This document shows positions 24,250 through 32,951 of a DNA stretch of 38,734 nt, piece by piece. Source of the stretch: an uncultured SAR86 cluster bacterium (GTDB lineage Bacteria > Pseudomonadota > Gammaproteobacteria > Magnimaribacterales > D2472); NCBI GenBank assembly GCA_902538705.1, contig CACBGD010000010.1:1-38734 (forward strand). Reading direction: 5' to 3'. Numbering within the stretch: position 1 is the first letter of the stretch; every line of letters starts with the position of its first letter. A program made the translations under genes and the position numbers. Below the pieces are notes generated by a model. The model saw only the letters and a list, made by a program, of their open reading frames with translations, ran no database searches and had not been told where the DNA came from.

Positions 24250-25230
24250 ATGAATAAAGCTAATCTATTTCTATTTCTATTTTTGATGACTGGTTGTTCA
24301 TCACTTACAGGTCCCGAAGGAGCATTTCCTGATACTAGATATGACTTTCTTGATGAGGAGCTTTCAGGAGGTATTGTTACTACAGATGATCTAGAGCTCA
24401 ATGAAGAAGAAGATCACTACCCAATTAATCCTACTACTGGTGATACAGTCTTTAAAGAAGTTCCAAAACCAAGACAAATTTTTACAGCTGGTGGCGCAAG
24501 CGAAGTTCAACTTAGAAGATTAGGAGAGCTATTGTGGGTATATGTTGAGACACTCCCATCCACAACCTGGCCTATAACAAGGAGTTATTGGGAAACCTCA
24601 GAGTTTCAACTCCTTGATGCTGATCCAGAGACAGGCGAAATGTTAATTGATTTTAATGAAGAGGTTAATTTTAAAATGACAATTGAACATGGAATAAAAG
24701 AATCATCCTCTGAAATATTCTTATCCGTGGTAAAGAAAAGTGAAAATGTGAATGTTGATTTTGAAACAGATAAAATTCAACCTTTCTTGGAAGATATTGT
24801 AAATTATATTGCAGATTCTGTAGGAACGTTTTCAGGAACATCTCTTGCAGCACAGTCATTAAATGATAGAAAAAAATCAAGAATCTTTTCTGAAAACGAA
24901 AGGACAGTAATTGAGCTTGATTTAAGTTTTGAAAGAGCTTGGTCTACAGTTAGCAGAGCCATAAATGCATCTCAAATAATCTCAAATGACAGAAATAGAG
25001 AAGAAGGAATTTTCTATGTTAGTTTATCAGTCGAAGAAGAGTCGAATATTTCCAGATTTAATCCACTTGTACTCTTTAGAAATAACCCCAGTGAACAGAT
25101 TGCAGATCCAGAGTATATGATTTTTGTTACCAGATCCGGATCAAAAACTTTAATAAAGGCTGAAGCTATGTCAGGAAGTTTAGCGGATGCCGAGGACTTA
25201 ATCTCAGTATTAAATGAATCACTAAGTTAA
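24250..25230 (+). CDS. bamC: BamC (NlpB), outer-membrane assembly lipoprotein
   Basis: BamC is a lipoprotein subunit of the BAM complex that folds beta-barrels into the outer membrane. The 326-residue precursor has a lipobox MTGC (C16). It has a flexible N-terminal stretch (about 17-75) with the YDFLDEELSGG-type segment expected to lie on BamD. Two helix-grip domains follow, beginning near VQLRRLGELLWVYVETLPSTTWPITRSYWET and at IELDLSFERAWSTVSRAINAS. Length is near E. coli's 344. No Shine-Dalgarno is seen before the ATG. It is followed by purC after 10 bases, the same bamC-purC order as in E. coli, which supports the call strongly. Confidence 0.92.
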   Translation: MNKANLFLFLFLMTGCSSLTGPEGAFPDTRYDFLDEELSGGIVTTDDLELNEEEDHYPINPTTGDTVFKEVPKPRQIFTAGGASEVQLRRLGELLWVYVETLPSTTWPITRSYWETSEFQLLDADPETGEMLIDFNEEVNFKMTIEHGIKESSSEIFLSVVKKSENVNVDFETDKIQPFLEDIVNYIADSVGTFSGTSLAAQSLNDRKKSRIFSENERTVIELDLSFERAWSTVSRAINASQIISNDRNREEGIFYVSLSVEEESNISRFNPLVLFRNNPSEQIADPEYMIFVTRSGSKTLIKAEAMSGSLADAEDLISVLNESLS

Positions 25231-25240
25231 GGATTTTTAT

Positions 25241-25960
25241 ATGGATAAAGTAAAGGAAATTGCCAAAGGTAAAGCAAAGTCAATGTTTACAACATCAAAC
25301 CCAGGTGAACTTATAATGGAGTTTAGAGATGATGCATCTGCCTTTGATGGAAAAAAAAGGGCCTCATTGGCTGGAAAGGGGGCAGTTAATAATCAATTCA
25401 ATGCCTTTATAATGAATTATTTGGGAGATAATGGTGTTGAGCATCATTTCATTAATTTAATAGATAATACAAACTCCCTTGTTTCTAGCCTTGATATGTT
25501 TCCAATAGAGTGTGTAATTCGTAACAGAGCAACTGGATCAATTTGCAAAAGGCTTGGAACAGAAGATGGTTTAATTCTTGAGAAACCTCTTTTTGAATTC
25601 TTCTTAAAAGACGATGATTTAGGTGATCCATTAATTAACAGGAATCATATAGTTTCATTTGGATGGGCAAAAGATGATGAGCTAGATGAAATGATCAGTA
25701 CTTCTTACAAGGTTAATGAACTATTAACAAAACTTTTTGCTGATTCAGGAATGATATTAGTTGATTTTAAGCTAGAGTTTGGTATCTCTAATGGAAAGAT
25801 TTTGCTAGGTGATGAATTTACTCCAGATGGCTGCAGATTATGGGACGATGAAACTTTAGAAAAGCTTGATAAAGATAGATTTAGACAAGATTTAGGAGAT
25901 GTGATCGAATCCTATCACATGGTTGCACACAGATTAGGAATGCAAATTAAAGTTGACTAA
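25241..25960 (+). CDS. purC: SAICAR synthase PurC
   Basis: PurC joins aspartate to CAIR with ATP in purine synthesis. The 239-residue length matches the bacterial enzyme (about 237). Visible motifs are IAKGKAKSMFTT (phosphate loop region), FRDDASAFDGKK, ECVIRNRATGSICKRLG, PLFEFFLKDDDLGDPLIN, and the signature LVDFKLEFGISNGKILLGDEFTPDGCRLWD. An AGGA precedes the ATG. Its stop codon lies within the -35 of the iscR promoter, so purC and the isc operon are packed against each other. Confidence 0.97.
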   Translation: MDKVKEIAKGKAKSMFTTSNPGELIMEFRDDASAFDGKKRASLAGKGAVNNQFNAFIMNYLGDNGVEHHFINLIDNTNSLVSSLDMFPIECVIRNRATGSICKRLGTEDGLILEKPLFEFFLKDDDLGDPLINRNHIVSFGWAKDDELDEMISTSYKVNELLTKLFADSGMILVDFKLEFGISNGKILLGDEFTPDGCRLWDDETLEKLDKDRFRQDLGDVIESYHMVAHRLGMQIKVD

Positions 25961-25973
25961 TTTAGTCAAGATT
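25949..25973 (+). promoter_or_regulatory. IscR type 1-like operator
   Basis: An exact 8-bp inverted repeat, TTGACTAA and TTAGTCAA around one central T (25953-25969), sits in the 25-base window that fits the E. coli type 1 IscR consensus at 22 positions as I recall it (GACT, then a five-base W-rich centre, then AGTC, with flanking SYY and RRS). It overlaps the iscR -35. The consensus was recalled, not looked up. It implies negative feedback by holo-IscR. Confidence 0.75.
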
Positions 25974-25980
25974 CTATAAT
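25953..25980 (+). promoter_or_regulatory. Sigma-70 promoter of the isc operon
   Basis: TTGACT (25953-25958, 5 of 6 to consensus) and TATAAT (25975-25980, perfect) are separated by 16 bases. The -35 overlaps the purC stop codon (GTT GAC TAA) and lies inside the IscR-like operator. It is the best promoter match I found in the window, and leaves a leader of about 33 bases before the iscR ATG. Confidence 0.8.
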
Positions 25981-26020
25981 ACATCCAATAACATAAGTTA
26001 TTTGGAAGTATTAAAAAATT

Positions 26021-26455
26021 ATGAAATTTACTACAAAGAGTAGGTATGCTCTAAACGCTCTTATTGAACTTCATTTAATGGAGATTGATGGACCAGTAAA
26101 GGTATCCAAAATTGCAGATATGCAATCAATTGAAATTACTTATTTAGAGCAACTGTTTAGAAAGTTGCGTATTGCTGGCTTAATAGATTCAACCCGAGGA
26201 AGGAACGGAGGTTATTTCTTTGCTAAAGATCCGTGTAAGATCTCTGTCAAAGATATCATGATTGCAGTTGAAGAAGACCTTGATGCAACCAACTGCTCTG
26301 GCGCAAGTGATTGCAGTGATGGTAAAAAATGCAGAACGCATACCCTATGGGCAAGTTTAAATACAGTTGTAGTAAATTATTTGGAAAAAATTACACTCGA
26401 TACACTTGTTGAAAGTCATGATGACCACTATATAAATGTTGTAAATTTACGTTAA
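26021..26455 (+). CDS. iscR: Fe-S cluster regulator IscR
   Basis: IscR is a Rrf2-family repressor and activator that senses [2Fe-2S] supply. The 144-residue protein has the N-terminal winged helix ([55 protein letters not shown]) and the cluster site [16 protein letters not shown]. That site gives C92, C98, C104 and H107, the same numbers as in E. coli IscR. A strong promoter with an IscR-like operator precedes it. It heads the isc operon, with iscS eight bases downstream. Confidence 0.97.
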   Translation: MKFTTKSRYALNALIELHLMEIDGPVKVSKIADMQSIEITYLEQLFRKLRIAGLIDSTRGRNGGYFFAKDPCKISVKDIMIAVEEDLDATNCSGASDCSDGKKCRTHTLWASLNTVVVNYLEKITLDTLVESHDDHYINVVNLR

Positions 26456-26463
26456 AGGAAGAA

Positions 26464-27684
26464 ATGAGCAAAAGTAAACCGATTTATCTAGACTATGCAT
26501 CTACAACTCCAGTTGATGAAAGAGTTGCCGAAAAGATGTTGGAGTATATGACATTCAATAATAACTTTGGCAATGCTGCCTCAAGATCTCACTCATTTGG
26601 TTGGCAAGCTGATGAGGCTGTTGAGCTAGCAAGATCGCATGTAGCAAACCTGGTTAATTGTGATCCTAGAGAAATTGTTTGGACTTCTGGAGCTACTGAA
26701 GCAGATAATTTAGCTATAAAAGGAATTGCAAACTTCTACAAAACAAAAGGTAAGCATATTATTACCTCCAAAATAGAACATAAAGCGGTTCTAGATCCTT
26801 GCAGACAACTTGAAAGACATGGCTTTGATGTTACCTATTTAGAGCCAAATGAGGGAGGGGTTATTACTCCAGAGGCTGTTAAAGATGCTATCAGGGAAGA
26901 TACCATCCTCGTTTCAATAATGCATATAAATAATGAATTAGGAACTATTAATGATATTGCGTCAATTGGTGAGCTTACAAGAGATAATGGAATATTTTTT
27001 CATGTTGATGCTGCCCAGAGCACTGGCAAAGTTAATATCGATTTATCAACTTTAAAGATTGATTTAATGTCATTCTCAGCTCACAAAACATATGGACCAA
27101 AAGGTGTTGGGGCTTTATTTGTTAGAAGAAAACCAAGAGTAAGGATTGAAGCTCAGATTCATGGAGGAGGGCATGAAAGGGGCATGAGATCTGGAACGCT
27201 AGCAACTCATCAGATTGTAGGTATGGGCGAAGCTTTCAGGCTTGCAAAAGAAGAGATGACTAATGATACGGAGAAAGTGTTGGAATTCCATGAGCACTTT
27301 TTAGAGGAAGTTAAAAAGATTGATGAAATTTATATCAATGGAGATATACAAAACAAAGTTCCTAATATTTTAAATGTAAGTTTTAATTTTATTGAAGGTG
27401 AATCTTTAATTATGGGATTAAAAGATATTGCTGTTTCCTCAGGCTCTGCATGTACTTCTGCAAGTCTTGAGCCATCATATGTTTTAAGAGCATTAGGAAG
27501 AAAAGATGAGTTAGCGCATAGCTCAATTAGATTCTCATTTGGAAGATTTACTACAAAGGAAGATGTTAAAAATACTCTTAAACTACTTTCAAATGTAGTA
27601 GACAGACTTAGGGAGCTATCTCCTCTTTGGGAGATGCATCTTGATGGAGTTGATTTGGACACGGTCGAATGGCAGGCACACTAA
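26464..27684 (+). CDS. iscS: Cysteine desulfurase IscS
   Basis: IscS is a PLP enzyme that takes sulphur from cysteine for Fe-S clusters, tRNA thiolation and other uses. The 406-residue length fits (E. coli 404). Visible motifs are [14 protein letters not shown], the [15 protein letters not shown] block, [10 protein letters not shown], the PLP lysine in [28 protein letters not shown], and the mobile catalytic-cysteine loop [18 protein letters not shown]. The tail [21 protein letters not shown] resembles that of group I IscS. A GGA lies before the ATG. iscU follows after 13 bases. Confidence 0.98.
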   Translation: MSKSKPIYLDYASTTPVDERVAEKMLEYMTFNNNFGNAASRSHSFGWQADEAVELARSHVANLVNCDPREIVWTSGATEADNLAIKGIANFYKTKGKHIITSKIEHKAVLDPCRQLERHGFDVTYLEPNEGGVITPEAVKDAIREDTILVSIMHINNELGTINDIASIGELTRDNGIFFHVDAAQSTGKVNIDLSTLKIDLMSFSAHKTYGPKGVGALFVRRKPRVRIEAQIHGGGHERGMRSGTLATHQIVGMGEAFRLAKEEMTNDTEKVLEFHEHFLEEVKKIDEIYINGDIQNKVPNILNVSFNFIEGESLIMGLKDIAVSSGSACTSASLEPSYVLRALGRKDELAHSSIRFSFGRFTTKEDVKNTLKLLSNVVDRLRELSPLWEMHLDGVDLDTVEWQAH

Positions 27685-27697
27685 TTGGAGAAAAATT

Positions 27698-28102
27698 ATG
27701 GCTTACAGTAAAAAAGTAGTTGATAAGTTTGAAAATACTTTAAAAAATCCTGAGAAATTCAATGTTGGAAGATTTGATCCAAAAGATGGCGATGTCGGAA
27801 CAGGTATGGTTGGTGCTCCTGCATGCGGAGATGTAATGAAATTACAGATAAAGTGTAAAAAAGAGGGAAACCAACACATCATTGAAGATGTAAAGTTTAA
27901 AACTTATGGTTGTGGTTCAGCTATAGCATCATCAGCGGAACTTGTTGAAATGCTAATTGGTAAAACTCTTGATGAAGCAAAAGAGATTAAGAATAAAGAT
28001 TTAGTTGAAGTTTTAGAGTTGCCTCCAATAAAGATACATTGCTCAGTCTTAGCTGAAGATTCAATTAAGCAAGCAATTGAGGATTATGAATCTAAACAAT
28101 AA
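27698..28102 (+). CDS. iscU: Fe-S scaffold protein IscU
   Basis: IscU is the scaffold on which new [2Fe-2S] clusters form. The frame is open into iscS, but ATG 27698 with GGAG upstream gives 134 residues and the normal start MAYSKKVVDKFENTLKNPEK. Three ligand cysteines are visible in GAPACGDVMKLQIK, YGCGSAIASS and IHCSVLAED, with the conserved Asp after the first. The chaperone motif LPPIK (LPPVK in E. coli), which HscA recognises, is preserved just before the third cysteine, although hscA and hscB are absent from this operon. The stop overlaps the iscA start by one base. Confidence 0.98.
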   Translation: MAYSKKVVDKFENTLKNPEKFNVGRFDPKDGDVGTGMVGAPACGDVMKLQIKCKKEGNQHIIEDVKFKTYGCGSAIASSAELVEMLIGKTLDEAKEIKNKDLVEVLELPPIKIHCSVLAEDSIKQAIEDYESKQ

Positions 28103-28443
28103 TGAAAAGTTTCAATCCCTCAAGTATTTCATTTACTGACGCTGCAGTTAGCCACTTTGAAAATTCTCTAAACGGAAAGCCAAAAAACTTTGGAATAAGA
28201 ATTGGTGTAAGGGAGGCAGGATGCTCTGGATATGAATACTTCTTTGAATACTCTAATGAAGAGCAAGAAGGAGATATTCTATTTGATGAATCATCCTTTA
28301 AGATATATGTTGACAGTAAAAGTTTTGAGTTCCTGAAAGGAAGTGAGGTTGATTTTGTATCAACTGGAATCAATCAAGGAATTATTTTTAACAACCCCAA
28401 TGCAAAAGTTACATGTGGTTGCGGCGAAAGCTTTAGTATTTAA
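28102..28443 (+). CDS. iscA: A-type Fe-S carrier IscA
   Basis: IscA is an A-type carrier that delivers iron or clusters to targets. The 113-residue protein has the three conserved cysteines in REAGCSGYEYFFEY and in the C-terminal CGCGESFSI, with the usual beta-rich core FLKGSEVDFVSTGINQGIIFNNPNA between them. Length is close to E. coli's 107. It overlaps iscU by one base (TAATG) and is followed after one base by fdx; in E. coli hscB and hscA would lie there. Confidence 0.96.
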   Translation: MKSFNPSSISFTDAAVSHFENSLNGKPKNFGIRIGVREAGCSGYEYFFEYSNEEQEGDILFDESSFKIYVDSKSFEFLKGSEVDFVSTGINQGIIFNNPNAKVTCGCGESFSI

Positions 28444-28444
28444 T

Positions 28445-28783
28445 ATGCCAAAGGTAAAGATCTTACCTCATCCAGAAATTTGTCCTGAGGGAGCAGAATT
28501 TAAACTCAATGATGACGAGTCTCTTTGTGAGGGAGCTCTAAGAAATGGTTTAAAGATTGAACATGCTTGTGAATTATCTTGCGCTTGCACAACTTGCCAC
28601 TGCATTGTAAGAGAGGGTTTTGAGTCATTGGAAGAGCCATCCGAGATTGAGGAAGATATGCTTGATAAAGCTTGGGGACTAGAGCCCCAGTCACGCCTCA
28701 GTTGTCAGATTTATCCCGGTAAAAAAGATCTTGTTGTTGAGCTACCAAAATATACAGTTAATCAGGTATCTGAAGAAATATGA
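28445..28783 (+). CDS. fdx: [2Fe-2S] ferredoxin of the Isc system
   Basis: This adrenodoxin-type ferredoxin supplies electrons for cluster assembly on IscU. The frame is open upstream into iscA, but ATG 28445 gives 112 residues and the normal MPKVKILPHPEICPEGAEF start (E. coli 111). Ligands are in HACELSCACTTCHCIV (C-x5-C-x2-C) and the later RLSCQI, the spacing of this family. EEDMLDKAWGLEPQSRLSCQI is the typical helix before the last ligand. It overlaps iscX by 4 nt. Confidence 0.97.
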   Translation: MPKVKILPHPEICPEGAEFKLNDDESLCEGALRNGLKIEHACELSCACTTCHCIVREGFESLEEPSEIEEDMLDKAWGLEPQSRLSCQIYPGKKDLVVELPKYTVNQVSEEI

Positions 28784-28983
28784 AAGATCTATATTGGCAA
28801 GATATAACTGATATAGCTATTGAATTGATTGAGAATTATGAAGAAATAGATCCACAATGGATTAGTTTTCCAGACTTGCATCAGAAAATATGTGATTTAG
28901 ATTGCTTTAAAGATGATCCTAGTAGATCAAATGAAAAGATTTTAGAGGCAATCCAGATGGCATGGATAGATGAAACTCAATAA
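28780..28983 (+). CDS. iscX: IscX, Fe-S assembly adaptor
   Basis: IscX is a small acidic protein that binds IscS at the CyaY site and modulates cluster assembly in an iron-dependent way. The 67-residue product matches the family from end to end: LYWQDITDIAIELIENYEEIDPQWISFPDLHQKICDL, then FKDDPSRSNEKILEAIQMAWIDE. It is the last gene of the isc operon, overlapping fdx by ATGA, and 33 bases precede ndk. Confidence 0.95.
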   Translation: MKDLYWQDITDIAIELIENYEEIDPQWISFPDLHQKICDLDCFKDDPSRSNEKILEAIQMAWIDETQ

Positions 28984-28989
28984 ATTACC

Positions 28990-28995
28990 TATAAT
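28990..28995 (+). promoter_or_regulatory. Candidate -10 element before ndk
   Basis: A perfect TATAAT lies 21 bases before the preferred ndk ATG, seven bases after the iscX stop. No good -35 is found at 16-18 bases upstream (the region is within iscX). It may give ndk its own transcript, or be chance in AT-rich DNA. Confidence 0.35.
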
Positions 28996-29016
28996 ACCGT
29001 TTTTTTGGAGAAGAAT

Positions 29017-29427
29017 ATGACAACTCAGCGAACACTTTCAATAATTAAACCGGACGCCGTTGCTAAAAATGTCATAGGTCAAATAATATCGAGATTTGAG
29101 GAGAACAATTTAAAAGTAGTTGCTGCAAAACTTATTACTTTGTCAGCTTCTGATGCTGGTGGTTTTTATGCTGAGCATAAGGGTAAGCCTTTTTATGATG
29201 ACTTAATTGAATTTATGACTTCAGGGCCAGTTTTCATTCAAGTTTTGGAGGGCGAGGATGCAATAAGCAAAAACAGAGAGCTAATGGGAAATACTGATCC
29301 ATCCAAAGCAGATCCTGGAACAATAAGAGCAGACTTTGCTCAAACTATTGATGCAAACGCTGTTCATGGATCCGATTCAGAAAAAAGTGCTGAGAGAGAA
29401 ATATTTTACTTCTTCAACAATTTATAA
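29017..29427 (+). CDS. ndk: Nucleoside diphosphate kinase
   Basis: Ndk moves the terminal phosphate between nucleoside tri- and diphosphates through a phosphohistidine. The frame is open from a TTG at 29005; ATG 29017 is preferred because TTGGAG lies just upstream and [15 protein letters not shown] aligns with family starts, giving 136 residues (E. coli 143). [39 protein letters not shown], the [16 protein letters not shown] segment and the catalytic histidine in [16 protein letters not shown] are all present. It sits between the isc operon and rlmN as in many gammaproteobacteria. Confidence 0.97.
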   Translation: MTTQRTLSIIKPDAVAKNVIGQIISRFEENNLKVVAAKLITLSASDAGGFYAEHKGKPFYDDLIEFMTSGPVFIQVLEGEDAISKNRELMGNTDPSKADPGTIRADFAQTIDANAVHGSDSEKSAEREIFYFFNNL

Positions 29428-29430
29428 AAA

Positions 29431-30525
29431 ATGTTACAAAAGAATAATCTTTTAGGGCTTACTCGTGAAGAACTCCAAGATTATTTAATTTCTCTCAATG
29501 AGAAGCCATATCGTGGCTTGCAAATATTTGAATGGATTCATAATAAAGGTGTTATAGATTTTGATTCCATGACAAATTTAGGAAAAGATTTAATAGCAAA
29601 ACTTAATCTCAATTCAATCATAGAAGTTCCTGAGGTTATCAATGTAAGTACTTCATCTGAGGGCACAAAAAAGTTTCTTTTAAAATTAGATAATGATTCT
29701 TTTATTGAAATGGTAATAATACCCGAAAAGAAAAGACAAACTCTTTGCATCTCTTCACAGGCAGGCTGTGCCTTGCAGTGTACTTTTTGTGCAACAGGCT
29801 ATCATGGATTTAAAAGAAACTTAACCTCTTCAGAAATTATTAGTCAGTTGTGGCTTGCAAATTATTATGGGGATAATCCAGAAAAAATTTCAAATGTAGT
29901 CTTTATGGGAATGGGGGAGCCTTTAATGAATACTATGAATGTTCTAAAAACTATTCAAATAATGCAAGATCAGAAATGCTACTCTTTATCAAAAAGAAGA
30001 ATCACTTTAAGTACATCTGGAATTGTTCCCGAGATAGAAGCTATAACTGGTAAAACAGATGTTTCATTGGCTATTTCATTGCATGCATCAAACGATGATC
30101 TAAGGAATAAGATTGTTCCAATCAATAAAAAATATCCCATCAAAAATTTATTATCCAGTTCCAAAAAATATTTGGACTCACTTAATAGTAAATCCTATAT
30201 TACAATTGAATATATTCTTATAAATGATGTAAATGACTCGATTGAAGATGCATCTAATTTAGTGAATTTATTATCAGATTTAAAATGTAAAATAAATTTA
30301 ATACCTTTTAATCCCTTTCCTGAATCTGATTATGAAAGATCAACTGACGAAAAAGTTGAGGCTTTCAAAGATTATTTAATTAAGCATAATTTTATCGCTA
30401 CAGTAAGAGTAACGAGAGGAGATGAAATTGATGGAGCTTGCGGGCAACTAGTTGGAAAGCTAATAAATCCAATTGGTTCTAAAAAGTTTAAGAATAAGCG
30501 AATTGCAGCCCAAAATCTACATTAA
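29431..30525 (+). CDS. rlmN: Dual-specificity rRNA/tRNA methyltransferase RlmN
   Basis: RlmN is a radical SAM enzyme that methylates C2 of A2503 in 23S rRNA and A37 in some tRNAs. The 364-residue chain has an N-terminal helical domain (LTREELQDYLISLNEKPYRGLQIFEWIH), the radical SAM triad CALQCTFC, VFMGMGEPLMN, RRITLSTSGIVPEI, and the C-terminal methyl-carrier cysteine in GACGQL (E. coli C355). It needs a [4Fe-4S] cluster, fitting its place beside the isc genes. It starts three bases after ndk. Confidence 0.97.
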   Translation: MLQKNNLLGLTREELQDYLISLNEKPYRGLQIFEWIHNKGVIDFDSMTNLGKDLIAKLNLNSIIEVPEVINVSTSSEGTKKFLLKLDNDSFIEMVIIPEKKRQTLCISSQAGCALQCTFCATGYHGFKRNLTSSEIISQLWLANYYGDNPEKISNVVFMGMGEPLMNTMNVLKTIQIMQDQKCYSLSKRRITLSTSGIVPEIEAITGKTDVSLAISLHASNDDLRNKIVPINKKYPIKNLLSSSKKYLDSLNSKSYITIEYILINDVNDSIEDASNLVNLLSDLKCKINLIPFNPFPESDYERSTDEKVEAFKDYLIKHNFIATVRVTRGDEIDGACGQLVGKLINPIGSKKFKNKRIAAQNLH

Positions 30526-30596
30526 TTTTTATCTTATTGCTTCGGATTCTTTTACATCTAACTTATACTAATTTTTAAATTTATTAAAAAAGAATC

Positions 30597-31694
30597 GTGG
30601 CTAATTGGATAAAAAGAAAACCTACTAAACTTGTTAGGGTTGGTAACGTAAAAGTTGGTGATTCAAATCCGATTTCCGTGCAGTCCATGACAAACACAAA
30701 TACGTGCGATGTAAATGGAACAATTAATCAAATAAATAATCTCGTTGCGGCAGGAGCAGATATTGTCAGAGTGTCAGTTCCGGATAAAGACTCTGCAACA
30801 GCATTTAAAAAAATTAAAAAGGCTGTTTCAATTCCTCTCGTTGCAGATATTCATTTTGATTATATGCTTGCCATCGAGGTTGCAGATTCAGCTGATTGTT
30901 TAAGGATTAATCCGGGGAATATTGGGAAAGAGAAAAAAGTGATAGAGGTTATAAATGCTGCTAAGCATAATGGAGTTCCAATAAGAGTTGGTGTAAATGC
31001 AGGTTCTCTTGAGAAAGACCTTCAAAAGAAGTATCGAGAACCGAACTCAGATGCTTTAGTTGAATCAGCACAAAGGCACATAGACATTCTTGCAAAACAT
31101 GATTTTGATCACTATAAAATAAGTCTTAAGGCATCTAATATTGAAATGACTGTTGATGCATATAGGAAAATATCAAATTTAATAGATCAACCTCTTCATT
31201 TAGGAATAACTGAAGCCGGAAGCTTTAGAGGAGGAACTGTAAAGTCCTCAATCGGTGTTGGAATGTTGTTATCTGAAGGTATTGGCGACACTATAAGGAT
31301 ATCACTTGCATCTGATCCTGTTGACGAAATAAAGGTTGGGTGGGATATTCTTAAAAGTCTTAATCTTAGAAGTAGAGGTGTAAAAATAATTGCTTGCCCA
31401 AGCTGCTCCAGGCAAAATTTTAATGTTATAGAGGTGGTAAATGAGCTTGAATCAAGATTTGAAGATATCTCAGAAGATTTAGAGGTAGCTATAATTGGAT
31501 GTTATGTAAACGGTCCAGGTGAATCTAAAGCAGTCGATATAGGCCTCACAGGGGCAAGCCCAAATAATCTTTTATACATCAATGGACTTCCTTCAAAAAA
31601 ACTCACCAATGAAGAGCTTGTTGATGAAATAGAGTCACAGGTAAGAGATAAAATTAATTCATTGTCATCTGATACAATTATTGCAAGAGGCTAA
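30597..31694 (+). CDS. ispG: IspG, 4-hydroxy-3-methylbut-2-enyl diphosphate synthase
   Basis: IspG (GcpE) converts ME-cPP, the product of IspF, to HMBPP using a [4Fe-4S] cluster. The 365-residue length is near E. coli's 372. It starts with GTG, followed by [20 protein letters not shown] and [10 protein letters not shown]. Other landmarks are [47 protein letters not shown] and the cluster region [10 protein letters not shown] with the later [10 protein letters not shown] cysteine. No alternative ATG lies near the start. It works in the same pathway as the IspDF fusion at 1864. The gap before it (71 bases) has a TATACT at 30564-30569 but no strong -35. Confidence 0.97.
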   Translation: MANWIKRKPTKLVRVGNVKVGDSNPISVQSMTNTNTCDVNGTINQINNLVAAGADIVRVSVPDKDSATAFKKIKKAVSIPLVADIHFDYMLAIEVADSADCLRINPGNIGKEKKVIEVINAAKHNGVPIRVGVNAGSLEKDLQKKYREPNSDALVESAQRHIDILAKHDFDHYKISLKASNIEMTVDAYRKISNLIDQPLHLGITEAGSFRGGTVKSSIGVGMLLSEGIGDTIRISLASDPVDEIKVGWDILKSLNLRSRGVKIIACPSCSRQNFNVIEVVNELESRFEDISEDLEVAIIGCYVNGPGESKAVDIGLTGASPNNLLYINGLPSKKLTNEELVDEIESQVRDKINSLSSDTIIARG

Positions 31695-31695
31695 T

Positions 31696-32943
31696 ATGGA
31701 TAAAATAAGCTCAATCAGAGGTATGCCCGATGTTTTCGAATCTGATACAAATTATCTTGCAGAACTTAACAAAACCCTAAGTAAAATATTTCTTTCCCAT
31801 AATCTTAACGAGGTAAATACTCCAATTTTAGAACAAACAGAACTATTTATAAGATCTACTGGAATAACATCAGATATTGTAAATAAAGAAATTTACAGCT
31901 TTAACGATCGTAACGAACAAAGTCTTTCATTAAGGCCCGAAGGAACAGCTGGTGTAGTAAGATCAGTAATCCAAAAGAAACTTGATAGTGTTGAACATAA
32001 ACTTTGGTATCAGGGTCCTATGTTTAGATATGAAAGACCACAAAAGGGTAGATTCAGGCAGTTCAACCAGGCAGGAGTTGAATTGCTTGGATTTGAAGAG
32101 GGCCCTTCAGATTTAGAAATTATTTCGATAGTTTGTGATATTTTTATTGAACTAGAGCTTGAAGACTCAGTTTTAAAAATTAATCATCTAGGAGATAAAG
32201 ATACCAAAGAAAAATTTTTATCAGAACTTCTTAAGTATTTAAAAACCTACAAAGGCGTGCTCAACGATAGTGACAAGGAGAAACTAGACAAAAATCCCTT
32301 GAGATTACTTGATTCAAAAGATATTAATTTAAAGGACTTTCTTGATAAAGGACCAAAAATTAAAGACTTTCTATCATCTGAACAACTTAATCTTCTTGAT
32401 AAGATTCAAAGTATTTTTGGCAAATATGTTGAAATTGAGCTTGATAGCTCCTTAGTTAGAGGGCTTGATTATTACACTGGACTTGTTTTTGAAGCAGTCT
32501 CCTCAAACCTAGGCGCGCAAGACTCCTTCTTGGGAGGGGGTAGATATGATGAGTTATCAAAAGATCTTGGTGGTAAAGAAATGCCTGCTATTGGTTTTGC
32601 TATTGGGCTTGAAAGATTAAATATGATAAAGAAGCAGAAAAATGCCAAATCCAATAAAGTAATTTCTTTTGTCACAACCTCTAGCAAAATGAATGCATTA
32701 GCATTTAAAATAGCACAACTTTTGAGAAGTCATAATTATGATATTCGACTTGAAACGAATTTCACTAATGCAAGTCTCAAAGCAAAACTTAGAAAGGCAA
32801 GTAAGCTTGGTGCTAAATTTGTCTTTATAATGGGAGAAGAAGAATTTAAATCTGACACTATAACTGTTAAATCATTTGATGAAGATGGTTATCAAGTGAA
32901 TATGGGACATGATGAAATTCTAGATTTTTACAAAGATATTTAA
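31696..32943 (+). CDS. hisS: Histidyl-tRNA synthetase
   Basis: This class II synthetase charges tRNA-His. The frame is open from a TTG at 31681; ATG 31696, one base after ispG and behind AAGAGG, gives 415 residues (E. coli 424). Motifs are SIRGMPDVFESD, NEVNTPILEQTELF, SLRPEGTAGVVR, motif 2 MFRYERPQKGRFRQFNQAGVELLG, the His-specific LVRGLDYYTGLVFE and GGGRYDEL, and motif 3 AIGFAIGLERL. The C-terminal anticodon domain follows. The ispG-hisS-yfgM-bamB-der order is standard for gammaproteobacteria. Confidence 0.97.
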   Translation: MDKISSIRGMPDVFESDTNYLAELNKTLSKIFLSHNLNEVNTPILEQTELFIRSTGITSDIVNKEIYSFNDRNEQSLSLRPEGTAGVVRSVIQKKLDSVEHKLWYQGPMFRYERPQKGRFRQFNQAGVELLGFEEGPSDLEIISIVCDIFIELELEDSVLKINHLGDKDTKEKFLSELLKYLKTYKGVLNDSDKEKLDKNPLRLLDSKDINLKDFLDKGPKIKDFLSSEQLNLLDKIQSIFGKYVEIELDSSLVRGLDYYTGLVFEAVSSNLGAQDSFLGGGRYDELSKDLGGKEMPAIGFAIGLERLNMIKKQKNAKSNKVISFVTTSSKMNALAFKIAQLLRSHNYDIRLETNFTNASLKAKLRKASKLGAKFVFIMGEEEFKSDTITVKSFDEDGYQVNMGHDEILDFYKDI

Positions 32944-32951
32944 TATTAAAA

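Noticed and set aside
30545-30596. 9-bp inverted repeat GATTCTTTT / AAAAGAATC ending at the ispG GTG start
   Set aside because: The arms are 34 bases apart and the left arm lies before the likely transcription start (-10 TATACT at 30564), so it would not form a leader hairpin; probably AT-rich chance.
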